The translations under genes were made by a program, and so were the position numbers. Source: Anaerobiospirillum sp. NML120449 (lineage in GTDB: Bacteria > Pseudomonadota > Gammaproteobacteria > Enterobacterales > Succinivibrionaceae). Taken from it: 64,000 bases of DNA. Positions 1 through 8,867 of this stretch are shown here, in pieces. The DNA lies in contig NZ_JALKIL010000002.1 of the NCBI RefSeq assembly GCF_023051105.1, positions 1-64,000 of the forward strand. The letters are read 5' to 3'. Numbering within the stretch: position 1 is the first letter of the stretch; the number at the start of each line of letters is the position of its first letter. The notes under the pieces were generated by a model. The model saw nothing but the letters and a program-made list of their open reading frames with translations. It was not told the DNA's origin and did not search any database.

Positions 1-160
1 TGACAGGTGCTCGCATGCCTCCTGCGGCGGACACGTATCCTGACAGGTGCTCGCATGCCTCCTGCGGCGGACACGTATCCTGACAGGTGCTCGCATGCCT
101 CCTGCGGCGGACACGTATCCTGACAGGTGCTCGCATGCCTCCTGCGGCGGACACGTATCC
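1..160. repeat. 40-bp tandem repeat, 4 identical copies
   Basis: Four perfect head-to-tail copies of a 40-bp unit beginning tgacaggtgctcgcatgcct start at 1, 41, 81 and 121. A fifth start at 161 diverges after about 7 bases. The window begins inside the array, so more copies may lie to the left. There are no unique spacers between copies, so it is not a CRISPR. It lies downstream of greB in non-coding DNA. Confidence 0.95.
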
Positions 161-300
161 TGACAGGCAGTTGCATGACTGCCGTGCAGGCCCCTCGTCT
201 GACAGACAGTCTCGCGACGCCAATGCAGGACACGCCCTGCGCACTGGGGCATGCGGCCCATGCAGGCGACCGCGTCATACGGGACGGCTGTGTCAGTGTG

Positions 301-921
301 CTATTTGACCAGGGTACTCATATAGCTTTGCTCAAGCTTCTTGAGATCCTCGGGGCTGAGCTCCTCTGCCCCGGCAGCATCATCCTCATCGTCCATGGTG
401 TCATGATCGTTAATCACTGGAGGCTGTTCGGTAAACCACTGAGGGCACTTGTAGCTGATTTTGTTGACATACCAGGTGCGATTGCCCTTAGGGGTATGCA
501 CCACGGCATCATCCCCCTCAGACTTGCCCAGCAGGGCCTTTGCCATAGGAGCATCTACCGAAATGTAGTTGCTGCGGCCAAAGATCTCCTCACCACCTAC
601 AATGCGGATCTGCATGATCGATTCGTCATCATCAGCTTCAATTTCAACATAGGCTCCAAAAAAGACCCTGCCTTCCTGCTGGATATTGAACTCGACCACC
701 TGAATATCATTGAGCACACGGCGTAGATAGCGAATGCGGCGATCGATCTGAGCCAGCAGACGCTTGTTGTACTGATAATCAGCATTCTCAGAGCGGTCAC
801 CAAGACTTGCTGCCCATGATACTTTGGCAGTTACATCCGGGCGCTTTTCCAGCCACAGATAGTCAAGTTCTTTCTTGAGAAGCTCATATCCCTGAGCAGT
901 GATGTAAGGCTTTTTAGCCAT
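301..921 (-). CDS. greB: Transcription elongation factor GreB with acidic C-terminal extension
   Basis: GreB enters the secondary channel of RNA polymerase and stimulates cleavage of backtracked RNA 3' ends. The 206-residue product has the N-terminal coiled-coil domain, with the tip motif SLGDRSENADYQYNK at residues 39-53 that carries the acidic pair acting at the active site. The FKBP-like C-terminal domain follows (QQEGRVFFGA, EIFGRSNYIS, APMAKALLGK). The family usually ends near residue 158. Here about 46 extra residues follow, rich in Asp and Glu (DDEDDAAGAEELSPED). The ATG at 921 has a GGAGAT ribosome site 7 bases upstream. The neighbour upstream is the IS66 insertion. The family call is secure; the role of the tail is unknown. 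Confidence 0.95.
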   Translation of the reverse strand: MAKKPYITAQGYELLKKELDYLWLEKRPDVTAKVSWAASLGDRSENADYQYNKRLLAQIDRRIRYLRRVLNDIQVVEFNIQQEGRVFFGAYVEIEADDDESIMQIRIVGGEEIFGRSNYISVDAPMAKALLGKSEGDDAVVHTPKGNRTWYVNKISYKCPQWFTEQPPVINDHDTMDDEDDAAGAEELSPEDLKKLEQSYMSTLVK

Positions 922-1369
922 GGTTGAGATCTCCGGCTTACCTGGATACTGGCGCAGCTTTACAGTTATAAGCTGCCCCTTGCATTATAAGCCCCCATCC
1001 TGTCATTGCCATCCCCACCAGCATCATTCCCGCTATCTGCATTCAGATGCAGGCCTGCCTGTACTTAGCCATGTAGATGCAGGCCTGCCTGTGCACAATC
1101 ATTCAGGTGCCAGCCTGCCTGTGCGCCGCCGTTCACACGCCATTGACCCAGTGCTCCCATCTGCATCTTTATAAAGGCCGGCAGCGCATCTGTGCGGCGC
1201 GCCGTGCGACTGCAGCATCATCAACAGATGGCTCTTGCAAGCATGCCTGTGCCGGGTATGCACAACGTCGTGTGGCTTGTCTTGATTATTAGCCTGGATC
1301 CAGGGCCTGAATGGCACAGGCGGCTGCATTTGGCAGCTGCCGGCGGCAGCCAGGGCAAAGGGCCAGCAG
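922..1369. other. Intergenic region between greB and the IS insertion
   Basis: No gene is supported here. It should contain the greB promoter on the minus strand, but I could not place clear -35 and -10 boxes. It holds a 30-bp tandem repeat (1040-1129). Before the IS landed it was continuous with the DNA from 5985 onward. Confidence 0.6.
1040..1129. repeat. 30-bp tandem repeat, 3 imperfect copies
   Basis: Three units start at 1040, 1070 and 1100 and share the core cagatgcaggcctgcctgt, with substitutions in copies 2 and 3. The array is non-coding, upstream of greB. Confidence 0.85.
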
Positions 1370-1377
1370 CCGACAGC
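1370..1377. repeat. 8-bp target site duplication, left copy
   Basis: ccgacagc directly precedes the left terminal inverted repeat and is repeated exactly at 5977-5984, directly after the right one. An 8-bp duplication is characteristic of IS66-family insertion. Confidence 0.93.
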
Positions 1378-1403
1378 GTACGTACTAAATTTATGTGGGG
1401 TGT
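1378..1403 (+). repeat. Left terminal inverted repeat of the IS66 element
   Basis: This 26-bp sequence matches the reverse complement of 5951-5976 at every position. It starts with GTAC, whereas classical IS66 ends start with GTAA. Confidence 0.93.
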
Positions 1404-1462
1404 GATGCTGGACCTGATTTCTTTAAGATTTCTGCATGTTTATTAACAAGCAGGAGACTTAT

Positions 1463-1993
1463 ATGGGTGTTAAAAATGAAACACCAGTAGCTTCTTGTAA
1501 ACGACAAGGGGTTACAGAGGATATCCTCATGGGAGCAGTAATCAACTCCGGACTCAGCTCTTTCCAAATCGGGTTCATGTATGGCGTTGCACCGTCATAT
1601 GTATGCAGTCTGGCAATAAAGAACCTTGGCGAAGACGCTTTCTGCAGCATGGAAAAAGAGGCTCTTGCCAGGCTGCGCAGCAAGATTGGTGAACTCCTCC
1701 TTGCTGGAAGATCTCAAAGCGAGGCGGCAAGGGAGTGTGGCATATCAGGACACGCATTTAGACAGCTATCAATAATGCAGGCTGAGTCTTTCACCAGAGC
1801 CACTGATGGCATATGTGTTGTGGATGATGACGAGGACCAGCATGAGGAGTATGAGCTTCCAGATATGGGGGCAAACAGGATCAATCTGAAGTATCTGGAC
1901 TTTGAAATTTCCTATACGACAAGCAAAGAACCTGAGGAGTCAATCCTTTCAATTTGTAGATTTCTGATAGGAGGCGGCAATGCTTCTTCCTAA
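1463..1993 (+). CDS. tnpA: IS66-type TnpA-like accessory protein with helix-turn-helix
   Basis: First gene of the IS operon, 176 residues. I chose the ATG at 1463 because AGGAG lies 6 bases upstream; an earlier in-frame ATG at 1436 lacks one. Two segments look like helix-turn-helix regions: the N-terminal part (QGVTEDILMGAVINSGLSS and on to the YVCSLAIKN segment), and LLLAGRSQSEAARECGISGH in the middle, which resembles the recognition helices of IS66 and IS3 small proteins. The C-terminus is acidic. It overlaps tnpB by 14 bp, which suggests translational coupling. In IS66 this small protein is needed for transposition but its exact role is unclear. The call rests on position, the HTH-like segments and the element context, not on strong similarity. 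Confidence 0.7.
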   Translation: MGVKNETPVASCKRQGVTEDILMGAVINSGLSSFQIGFMYGVAPSYVCSLAIKNLGEDAFCSMEKEALARLRSKIGELLLAGRSQSEAARECGISGHAFRQLSIMQAESFTRATDGICVVDDDEDQHEEYELPDMGANRINLKYLDFEISYTTSKEPEESILSICRFLIGGGNASS

Positions 1994-2321
1994 ACATACC
2001 AGAATCATAATCATCAACAAACCTGTAAATGCAAGGCTTGGCATCCCGGGTATGATGAATCTGCTGTTCAGTAACTCTTTAGGCCTGTTTTGGGATGGTG
2101 TGGAGCCCATAACAGTTGTTACATTTAATTTGAAGCAGCGTATATGTAAAATCCTGACTGTTGACGATTCAGGCATTACCTGTTCCAGCCGGGTTCTAAG
2201 GCGAGGGCGTTTTCAGTATATGCTGCGACATGAGCTGATGCCAACAAGCATAAAAAGGCATGAGCTTGAGGCTCTTCTTCAGGAAGGAACAATAAAAAGA
2301 TTCAACAGACAGCGTTTTTAG
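1980..2321 (+). CDS. tnpB: IS66 family TnpB (Orf2) accessory protein
   Basis: A basic protein of 113 residues with the layout of the IS66 Orf2 family: a beta-rich N-terminus ending in the NARLGIPGMMNLL segment, then ITVVTFNLKQRICKILTVDD, which corresponds to the conserved region where IS66 TnpB proteins have a glycine-rich stretch and a WDG motif (here FWDGVEP). The start at 1980 is preceded by AGGAGG (about 1970). It overlaps the end of tnpA. A terminator-like hairpin follows the stop codon at once. The family role is required for efficient transposition; the biochemical activity is not known. Confidence 0.82.
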   Translation: MLLPKHTRIIIINKPVNARLGIPGMMNLLFSNSLGLFWDGVEPITVVTFNLKQRICKILTVDDSGITCSSRVLRRGRFQYMLRHELMPTSIKRHELEALLQEGTIKRFNRQRF

Positions 2322-2340
2322 TTGCATTATGAGATGAATT

Positions 2341-2376
2341 AAGGGAATCATAGCGATTATGATTCCCTTTATTTTT
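2341..2376 (+). terminator. Terminator-like hairpin between tnpB and tnpC
   Basis: aagggaatcata (2341-2352) pairs perfectly with tatgattccctt (2358-2369) around a 5-base loop gcgat. The T-rich stretch tatttttgg follows. It sits 20 bp after the tnpB stop and just before the ribosome site and TTG start of tnpC. The shape is that of a Rho-independent terminator or attenuator inside the IS operon, which would lower transposase expression. Confidence 0.75.
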
Positions 2377-2389
2377 GGAGATCATTTAA

Positions 2390-5300
2390 TTGTCTGATAT
2401 TACCCCATCCCCTGGCTCACGTCATGACGCCCCTGTACAGGTACCTATTGAGCAGCATCTTAAGGTTGTCAGGATGAACCATGAACTTGCAAACCAGGTT
2501 TATGAGCTCAAACAAGACAAAATCGAGCTCAACAACGAGTTAGCTGCCAAACACAGTAAGATTGAGCTGCTAAACAAGACAATCAACTTCTATGAAGACC
2601 TTTTCAGCAGCAACAGCTTCTTAAAATTAATCGGTAAAGAAATATCCAAACTAATCAAACTGATGTTAAAAGGCAAGGCATCCCCAGAAGAGTTGCTTGT
2701 CAGAATTAAAGACATTGTCAGGTTCAAAAATCAATCCGAAAGAAGAAGCAGAGCTGAGGGGTTGGGTGCTGTTTCTAAAGGAGAGGCTGCAAAAAACCGT
2801 GCTCGCGCCATAGCTGACGCTGATGCTGCCAGTCAGCTCGACACAAATGATCAGGAAGATGAGGCCACTCTTCCAAAACAGGACAATACGGTCTTTTCAT
2901 TCGAAAACAAGGAGGTGGGAAATCATTATGAGCATGTTACATCATGTCGCAGACAGGGCATGACTATTCTGGACATCTTGAATAATAGTCCTCAAAAAGA
3001 CATTTTTGATTTTAAGACAGGCTCTGATCCTGATGGTGACGTATACAGCTTAAACAATGATTCTGAGCAGATGCACAGAGAAATTGCTGAGCAAAAGACT
3101 TTCGACCTCATCGAGAAAATCGACGGTATTGAATATGCCATTATGCTGAGCAGTACTGGTGTACAAATCATTGACGAAGCAGGCACCCCCAAGAGTCTTC
3201 ACTCAAAGGGACTGCACAGGGTGAAGATAATAAACGCATCCAGTATTGAGCATAAGTCACTGGTCCTGGTTCCTGAGTACAGCTATGTAAATCCAGACTG
3301 CGATTATGAGTCCTCTGATCCTGAAAGACTCTCGTTAAGCGCCAACAACATAAGTGGAAGCAAATTCATTTTCAGGTTAAGCAGAACTGGTCCTGAGTTT
3401 GACTGCCTGCTTGATTTATCTGATGAGAAAATAAGCGAAATCTCTCAAAATGTCAGCAAAGATTTCGTTGAAAACAACTTTGCTGGTCTGACGGCTGTCC
3501 GGGAGCTGCGCAGAGAAAGTGTCCAGATCAGAGAGCAGTTCTACAACCGCATTTATGAGGCAATCTATCATAATGACAAAAAGGCCCTGGGGTCAGTTGT
3601 CAATGAGCTTCTAAAGGTAAAGTACAAACAGATTTGCAAGTATGGCAGGCTTGAATCAGCGGTTGTTCAGCCTTCAGCTCCATTAGTTCTGTTCAGCGGG
3701 CATGCTCGCACCATGGTTTCAGGTGCGTCAGGACAAGGGGCAGAGTTAATGGCAAACACGCTTTTCAGCAGCTTCAGTACTGTATGGTACAAGAGCTCTG
3801 TATCAGTAGGTCTTATAAGCAGTGCTGTTTCTTCCTTCGTGGGCTTTAACACCTCCAAGAATGCTGTTTACCAACACTCAAAGCAGGGCAACGAGTCATA
3901 TATCTCGCAACCTCATGTAGTAAACCTGATTAATGCTGTAGGCATGATTATGTCCCTCAGCTCTAATGCCAGCCTCAAAGTCATTCGAGATTCTAAACTG
4001 ATCATGATGGATGAGGTGACTTCAAAACTGCTTGAAGATGGCGCTGCCCGAGTTAAATACAACTTTTCTCTTATGAATGGAAGAGCCTCTAAGGAGCGTC
4101 ATGTATGCATATGCTATACAGGCTCAAGAGAGTTTCGGCATATCGTTGCTCTGCTTAATGCGAATGCGGCTGGTTTTAGTGCAGTCGTACTTCATACTGA
4201 CGGATTCATTGGCTACAAAAAGTTCATCCGCAAGGTTGCAAAGACATTGGGAATAACACACTGCCAATGCATCTCTCACGCCCGTCGTGCATTCGTAAGA
4301 GCCATGAAAGACAGTGGTCTTATGGCTGTTTATGAATCACTTCTTGAAGTCGAGGAACAAACAAACACAGGCATATTGATGGCTATTGAGCGGGCCTTTG
4401 ATGACAATACCATTTCAGAAGTTCAGAAACTGATATTGATGTTTGTACATCTGATTCGTATGCTGTTCTCAATGGAGAAAATCTTTATATCAGATACTCC
4501 TGCCAATGAGGTTAATAAGTTCCGCGCCCCTGAGTTTATGGAGAAGCTCAGCAAACAGAGGCAGGATACCTCAAGCATTTTATTCTTTCTGGCTGACAGC
4601 ATAATTACAGAGCTTGCCGATGTCCACGGCCTTGCAGTACGTACCAGCGATGGTAAAAGCTACAGGCAGTCAGAAGAGTTGTGCAATTGCAGCTATTTTT
4701 CAAATGCTGTTGTTTACTGGATGAACCACAGGAATAACCTGAAAAACTTCTTGGAGAATCCAGAAGTTGAGCTCAGCACCAATGCTATTGAGAGAGCTCA
4801 TAGAGGTCTCGTTGTCTCCTACAATCACTTCCACTACATGAATACAGTGGGGGGCAGCCAGGCCTTTGCCAATCTCATTACAGCTAAACAGAACTGTATT
4901 TATGCTGGAGTAGATCTTAAGCACTTCATTGAGTATGTACTGCTTGAGTACATTAAGGCTCGACAGGAGATCTTCAAGGATGAGGAGCTGATTGAGCAGA
5001 TTAATTCAGATTACAGAGAACTGTCTGGGCTTGAAGACTTTGATATACGAGATGAGATGTGGCTCATGCCAGGAAGACGCACTCAGATTGTTCCGGATCC
5101 TGAAACAGGCCTCATGATTAAAGTTGTACGTGAGCTTTCTGATCCTGTTAACCCGTCAACATTTATTCTCAAATATATCAATGTTGATGTCTTCAATCCT
5201 TATGTTTATAAGCGGAAGATGAGGGGAAACGGATTATCTTCTGCTGATTCGCATGGTTTCTCAAAGTCATCAGAAGTCAAAGTGCGGACCGACTCCGAAT

Positions 5301-5602
5301 CCACCTCAACCGTTAGTACGGAACAAGATAAAGCAATCGCTGAAGTCACAGATCACAGCCCAGTCCACAGCCAGAAAGGAAAGCAATCCTGCCCTGCCCC
5401 CGACCATGAGTCAAAGCCAGCCTGTCCAGAAAGCAACTCAGACTCACGCTCAACTCAAAACGTACAGTCGGGGCGACCCGGCCATGAAAGCCGTTACAGT
5501 GTTTGTGCCGTGCAAGAGCATACTGAAGGATTACAGCCTGTTGGGGAGAGCGAACCAATGCTTAACCGTTCAGTCCTTGAGCAAGAGCCAGACCCCAGCT
5601 AA
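2390..5602 (+). CDS. tnpC: Giant IS66-family DDE transposase (TnpC)
   Basis: The 1070-residue transposase of the element; the family is usually about 500-540 residues. The start is TTG with GGAG 9 bases upstream. Residues about 20-60 look like a coiled coil (HELANQVYELKQDKIELNNE), like the leucine-zipper N-terminus of IS66 TnpC. About 400 residues follow that I cannot assign. The DDE core carries its candidate acidic triad: D541 in LIMMDEVTS, D604 in LHTDGFIGY and E801 in NAIERAHRG. It also has HCQCISHARRAF, matching the family's C-W-A-H-A-R-R motif, and AFANLITAKQNCIYAGVDLK, matching the conserved C-terminal motif. Residues from about 960 on are Ser, Gln and Pro rich and look disordered. The family call is secure. 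The extra N-terminal half and the tail have no recognisable fold. Confidence 0.9.
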   Translation: MSDITPSPGSRHDAPVQVPIEQHLKVVRMNHELANQVYELKQDKIELNNELAAKHSKIELLNKTINFYEDLFSSNSFLKLIGKEISKLIKLMLKGKASPEELLVRIKDIVRFKNQSERRSRAEGLGAVSKGEAAKNRARAIADADAASQLDTNDQEDEATLPKQDNTVFSFENKEVGNHYEHVTSCRRQGMTILDILNNSPQKDIFDFKTGSDPDGDVYSLNNDSEQMHREIAEQKTFDLIEKIDGIEYAIMLSSTGVQIIDEAGTPKSLHSKGLHRVKIINASSIEHKSLVLVPEYSYVNPDCDYESSDPERLSLSANNISGSKFIFRLSRTGPEFDCLLDLSDEKISEISQNVSKDFVENNFAGLTAVRELRRESVQIREQFYNRIYEAIYHNDKKALGSVVNELLKVKYKQICKYGRLESAVVQPSAPLVLFSGHARTMVSGASGQGAELMANTLFSSFSTVWYKSSVSVGLISSAVSSFVGFNTSKNAVYQHSKQGNESYISQPHVVNLINAVGMIMSLSSNASLKVIRDSKLIMMDEVTSKLLEDGAARVKYNFSLMNGRASKERHVCICYTGSREFRHIVALLNANAAGFSAVVLHTDGFIGYKKFIRKVAKTLGITHCQCISHARRAFVRAMKDSGLMAVYESLLEVEEQTNTGILMAIERAFDDNTISEVQKLILMFVHLIRMLFSMEKIFISDTPANEVNKFRAPEFMEKLSKQRQDTSSILFFLADSIITELADVHGLAVRTSDGKSYRQSEELCNCSYFSNAVVYWMNHRNNLKNFLENPEVELSTNAIERAHRGLVVSYNHFHYMNTVGGSQAFANLITAKQNCIYAGVDLKHFIEYVLLEYIKARQEIFKDEELIEQINSDYRELSGLEDFDIRDEMWLMPGRRTQIVPDPETGLMIKVVRELSDPVNPSTFILKYINVDVFNPYVYKRKMRGNGLSSADSHGFSKSSEVKVRTDSESTSTVSTEQDKAIAEVTDHSPVHSQKGKQSCPAPDHESKPACPESNSDSRSTQNVQSGRPGHESRYSVCAVQEHTEGLQPVGESEPMLNRSVLEQEPDPS

Positions 5603-5950
5603 CACTATAGGTAAGCGAGATAAGACGAAAAAAAACCCACACCTAATATATAGGTATGGGTCGATACGATTATCTTAGCTAACGCTAAGCTTATCTATAG
5701 TAAAAAGTCAGCCCATTGTATAAAAAGCCACTTGAATGTGGTAGGGGCTTTATCGCTTAAATTTACTGTTTTCTTGTGCATGCACTTATAATTTGCTGTT
5801 TTTGAGCTCTTTTTGCCCCTCTGAAACATACTTCCTTAATAAAAACCGGTAGAAGTATGGTGTCGCAATCAGATCGCAATGAAGGCTCTTTCAGCAGAAA
5901 GTCTACTGTCATCAGGAATGGCTTAATTATAGGGTTTTGCAGAAATATAT
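5603..5950. other. Non-coding 3' end of the IS66 element
   Basis: No gene is supported. Two imperfect stem-loops occur just after tnpC: acccacacct...aggtatgggt around 5636-5662, and a stem around aaaagccac...gtgg...ggcttt (5723-5752). Either could end the transposase transcript. Confidence 0.5.
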
Positions 5951-5976
5951 ACACCCCACATAAATTTAGTACGTAC
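5951..5976 (-). repeat. Right terminal inverted repeat of the IS66 element
   Basis: Exact 26-bp reverse complement of 1378-1403, followed at once by the second ccgacagc target copy at 5977-5984. Confidence 0.93.
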
Positions 5977-5984
5977 CCGACAGC
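5977..5984. repeat. 8-bp target site duplication, right copy
   Basis: ccgacagc, identical to 1370-1377, abuts the right terminal repeat. Confidence 0.93.
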
Positions 5985-6060
5985 TAGTGAAAGAGGTTGC
6001 GGTGGAGGCTGGACGGGCCCCTGGAAGCCTGCAGGTGTCTGTGCGCGGAAATCAGAGATA

Positions 6061-6097
6061 AAAAAAGCCCGGGAAACAAAGTCTCCCGGGCTTTTTT
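6061..6097 (-). terminator. Rho-independent terminator of pckA
   Basis: aaaaaagcccggga pairs with tcccgggctttttt around a 9-base loop, giving a 14-bp stem flanked by A and T runs. It lies about 55 bp past the pckA stop. It is symmetrical and could stop transcription from both sides. Confidence 0.92.
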
Positions 6098-6152
6098 TAT
6101 CTTAACTTTCAAAGTATCAGAGGTTGCAGCCCCTGACTAAGCTGAAAGCAGA

Positions 6153-7751
6153 TTAGAGCTGTGGGCCGGCCTTAACCAGGTCGCCACCGAGGCTCTCGAA
6201 CTTCTTGAAGTTCTTCTGGAAGCGCTCAGCCAGATCCTTGGCCTTAACTTCCCACTCAGAGGCATCAGCGTAGGTGTTACGTGGATCCAGAATCTTGGTA
6301 TCAACACCCTTGAGCTCGGTAGGTACGGTGAAGTTGAAGTAAGGAATGGTAGCGGTAGAAGCGGTATCGATAGAGCCGTCGAGGATGGCGTCGATGATGC
6401 CACGGGTATCCTTAATGGAGATACGCTTGCCACTGCCGTTCCAGCCGGTGTTAACGAGGTAAGCCTTAGCGCCGGAAGCTTCCATTCTCTTAACCAGAAC
6501 TTCAGCGTACTTGGTTGGAGGTAAGGTTAAGAAAGCAGCACCGAAGCAGGAGGAGAAGGTTGGGGTAGGCTCGGTAATACCACGCTCAGTACCAGCTAAC
6601 TTGGCGGTGAAGCCGGAGAGGAAGTAGTACTTGGTCTGCTCCTTGGAGAGGATGGATACTGGTGGTAATACACCGAAAGCGTCAGCGGATAAGAAGATTA
6701 CACGCTTGGCAGCTGGAGCCTTGGAAACTGGCTTAACGATGTTGTTGATGTGGTAGATTGGGTAAGAAACACGGGTGTTCTCGGTTACGGACTTGTCGCT
6801 GAAGTCAATCTTGCCGGAAGCATCAACAGTTACGTTCTCTAATAAGGCGTTGCGCTTGATGGCACCCCAGATGTCAGGCTCATTCTCCTTGGAGAGGTTG
6901 ATAACCTTGGCATAGCAGCCGCCTTCGAAGTTGAATACGCCGTCGTCATCCCAGCCGTGCTCGTCGTCGCCGATTAACAGACGCTTAGGATCGGTGGACA
7001 GGGTGGTCTTACCAGTGCCGGACAGACCGAAGAAGATGGCAGTGTTCTGGCCTTCGAGATCGGTGTTGGCGGAGCAGTGCATGGCAGCAATGCCCTTTAA
7101 TGGGAGGTAGAAGTTCATCATGGAGAACATGCCCTTCTTCATCTCACCACCGTACCAGGTGTTGATGATGACCTGCATCTTCTCAGCAAGGTTGAATACA
7201 ACGGCGGTCTCGGAGTTGAGGCCCAGCTCCTTGTAGTTCTCAACCTTAGTCTTGGAGGCGTTCAGAACAACGAAGTCAGGCTCGAAGTTCTTTAACTCTT
7301 CCTCGGTAGGACGGATGAACATGTTGGTAACAAAGTGAGCCTGCCAAGCTACTTCCATAACGAAACGGATCTTCAGACGGGTGTTCTCGTTGGCGCCGCA
7401 GAAGAGATCAACAACGAATAAACGCTTGTTGGAGAGCTCCTTGCCAGCCAGGGACTTTAACTGGGCCCAGGCTTCTTCAGTTACAGGCTTGTTGTCATTC
7501 TTGAACTCGTCAGAGGTCCACCAGATTTCCTTGGAGGCCTCGTTCTTTACAATGAACTTATCCTTTGGAGAGCGGCCAGTGTAGATACCAGTCATTACGT
7601 TGACTGCACCCATCTCGGTGACAACACCCTTCTCAAAGCCCTGTAAGGAGTCCTTGGTCTCCTCAGCAAACAGAGTCTCGTGAGATGGGTTGTGGACAAT
7701 CTCGGTAGCACCGGTGATACCGTACTTGGCTAAACTTTCAATTAAGCTCAT
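6153..7751 (-). CDS. pckA: Phosphoenolpyruvate carboxykinase (ATP)
   Basis: This cytosolic enzyme interconverts oxaloacetate + ATP and PEP + CO2 + ADP. In succinate-forming rumen and gut bacteria it runs toward carboxylation and conserves ATP. The 532-residue product has the phosphate-binding loop GLSGTGKTT, the metal and substrate motifs IGDDEHGW and [10 protein letters not shown], and the oxaloacetate-site segment MHCSAN. The ATG at 7751 is chosen because GGAG lies 7 bases upstream and the length equals the family's. A GTG four codons earlier is in frame but would overlap that ribosome site. The sequence resembles the Anaerobiospirillum succiniciproducens enzyme almost residue for residue, as far as I remember it, which is the best taxonomic clue in the window. 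Confidence 0.98.
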   Translation of the reverse strand: MSLIESLAKYGITGATEIVHNPSHETLFAEETKDSLQGFEKGVVTEMGAVNVMTGIYTGRSPKDKFIVKNEASKEIWWTSDEFKNDNKPVTEEAWAQLKSLAGKELSNKRLFVVDLFCGANENTRLKIRFVMEVAWQAHFVTNMFIRPTEEELKNFEPDFVVLNASKTKVENYKELGLNSETAVVFNLAEKMQVIINTWYGGEMKKGMFSMMNFYLPLKGIAAMHCSANTDLEGQNTAIFFGLSGTGKTTLSTDPKRLLIGDDEHGWDDDGVFNFEGGCYAKVINLSKENEPDIWGAIKRNALLENVTVDASGKIDFSDKSVTENTRVSYPIYHINNIVKPVSKAPAAKRVIFLSADAFGVLPPVSILSKEQTKYYFLSGFTAKLAGTERGITEPTPTFSSCFGAAFLTLPPTKYAEVLVKRMEASGAKAYLVNTGWNGSGKRISIKDTRGIIDAILDGSIDTASTATIPYFNFTVPTELKGVDTKILDPRNTYADASEWEVKAKDLAERFQKNFKKFESLGGDLVKAGPQL

Positions 7752-8867
7752 TTTTTTCTCCACGAATGAGTGTTAGAAGCCATTTCTAACAATACTTTTG
7801 AACCAAAGCTATTTTAGCCTAAAAAAATCCTTAATTGATAGAACTTGATCATCTTATTTGAAAAATAAAAGACCCCAAATCTGTGCAGGGTTTGCGTATT
7901 TTGTCCAGGCAAATACCAAGATACATACCCAAAGCCGGATCGCGCTGCCGACATCAGCCTCCCGACCACGTCTCTTCACAGTCGACCCAATACCGCGCCA
8001 CAGCGCAATTTCAGCCCTCAGGCATCCCGTCCCACCACCTGAAACTTACCCCATAAACTACAGCTGCTCAGAGACCTGCCGGGCAGTCCTTGATGAAAAT
8101 TGCACATGTATGACAGACGCCTTATATCCCCTGGATGTCATACCACCTGGATACAGGACAGCCTCATATTGATGCGCACAAACCATCATGTATACATCTA
8201 AATAACTCTTTGCGCACCACAATCCTGCCTGCTGAACTCAGCGCTGCAAAACACGCCACCCACCCACCCCGCCTGAGCCCCCGGCTCAACATGGACCACC
8301 TGCTCAGCATGCTCAGACTGCTCCACCTGAGTGCGCCTAAAAATACGCAACTGCAACAGCAACAGGAATCATGCAGCGGCGCTCAGTCAGTAAGACCGTG
8401 CCTTTATGGGGCAGCACGACCTCAGATGCGGGACGGTGCGCACAAAAGCGCGGCCTTTTGTATGGACTTGTAAACTTTGCCGCTAAAATAGTGCAGCACC
8501 AAAGGCGGCGCAGCTGCAACCGGAGCATGTGAGAACCATGATCAGCGCCCTGTGTACAGGCACAGTGCCGCAGCACAGGACAGCGTAGCCGCATCTGGGC
8601 TGACACAGCAGGCATCGCAGCCCTTAAAGGGCATGACTGCCCTCAAAGAGCAATACTGTCACCGCAATGCGCTGCTGACAGCATGAGCAACGTAGCAGGC
8701 ATGGCCTGATGGCCTCATGGCAGGCATAGCCACATGGCATCATGGCATCAAGGCCCTGTGGCCGCTGCCATAAGCCGTACTGTTCTGGCTCATGGGGATG
8801 GGGCAGCGGCGGTGCTGCCGGCCGGTCTTACAGCTACGGTAACTTCAAACAAATCAAGAGGCATTTT
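7752..8867. other. Intergenic region between divergent pckA and gpsA
   Basis: About 1.1 kb with no supported gene. The pckA-proximal 100 bp is AT-rich and probably holds its promoter, although no convincing box pair was found. The gpsA-proximal part (8690-8760) has a degenerate run of catggc/catgg words. Short frames here lack ribosome sites and coding character. Confidence 0.55.

Larger units (their letters stand above)
1378..5976 (+). mobile_element. Complete IS66-family insertion sequence, about 4.6 kb
   Basis: The ends are a perfect 26-bp inverted repeat: 1378-1403 begins gtacgtactaaatttatg, and 5951-5976 is its exact reverse complement. Flanking 8-bp direct repeats ccgacagc (1370-1377 and 5977-5984) show a clean insertion into the spacer between greB and pckA. 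The element carries three plus-strand genes in the order tnpA, tnpB, tnpC, as in IS66. It is much longer than a typical IS66 (about 2.5 kb) because tnpC is about twice the usual length. The element is visibly more AT-rich than its host flanks. Uninterrupted frames, perfect ends and a perfect target duplication suggest a recent and possibly active insertion. Confidence 0.93.

Noticed and set aside
1..160. CRISPR array
   Set aside because: The copies are directly adjacent with no unique spacers, and no cas genes are present. The same holds for the arrays at 26232, 28019 and 40222.
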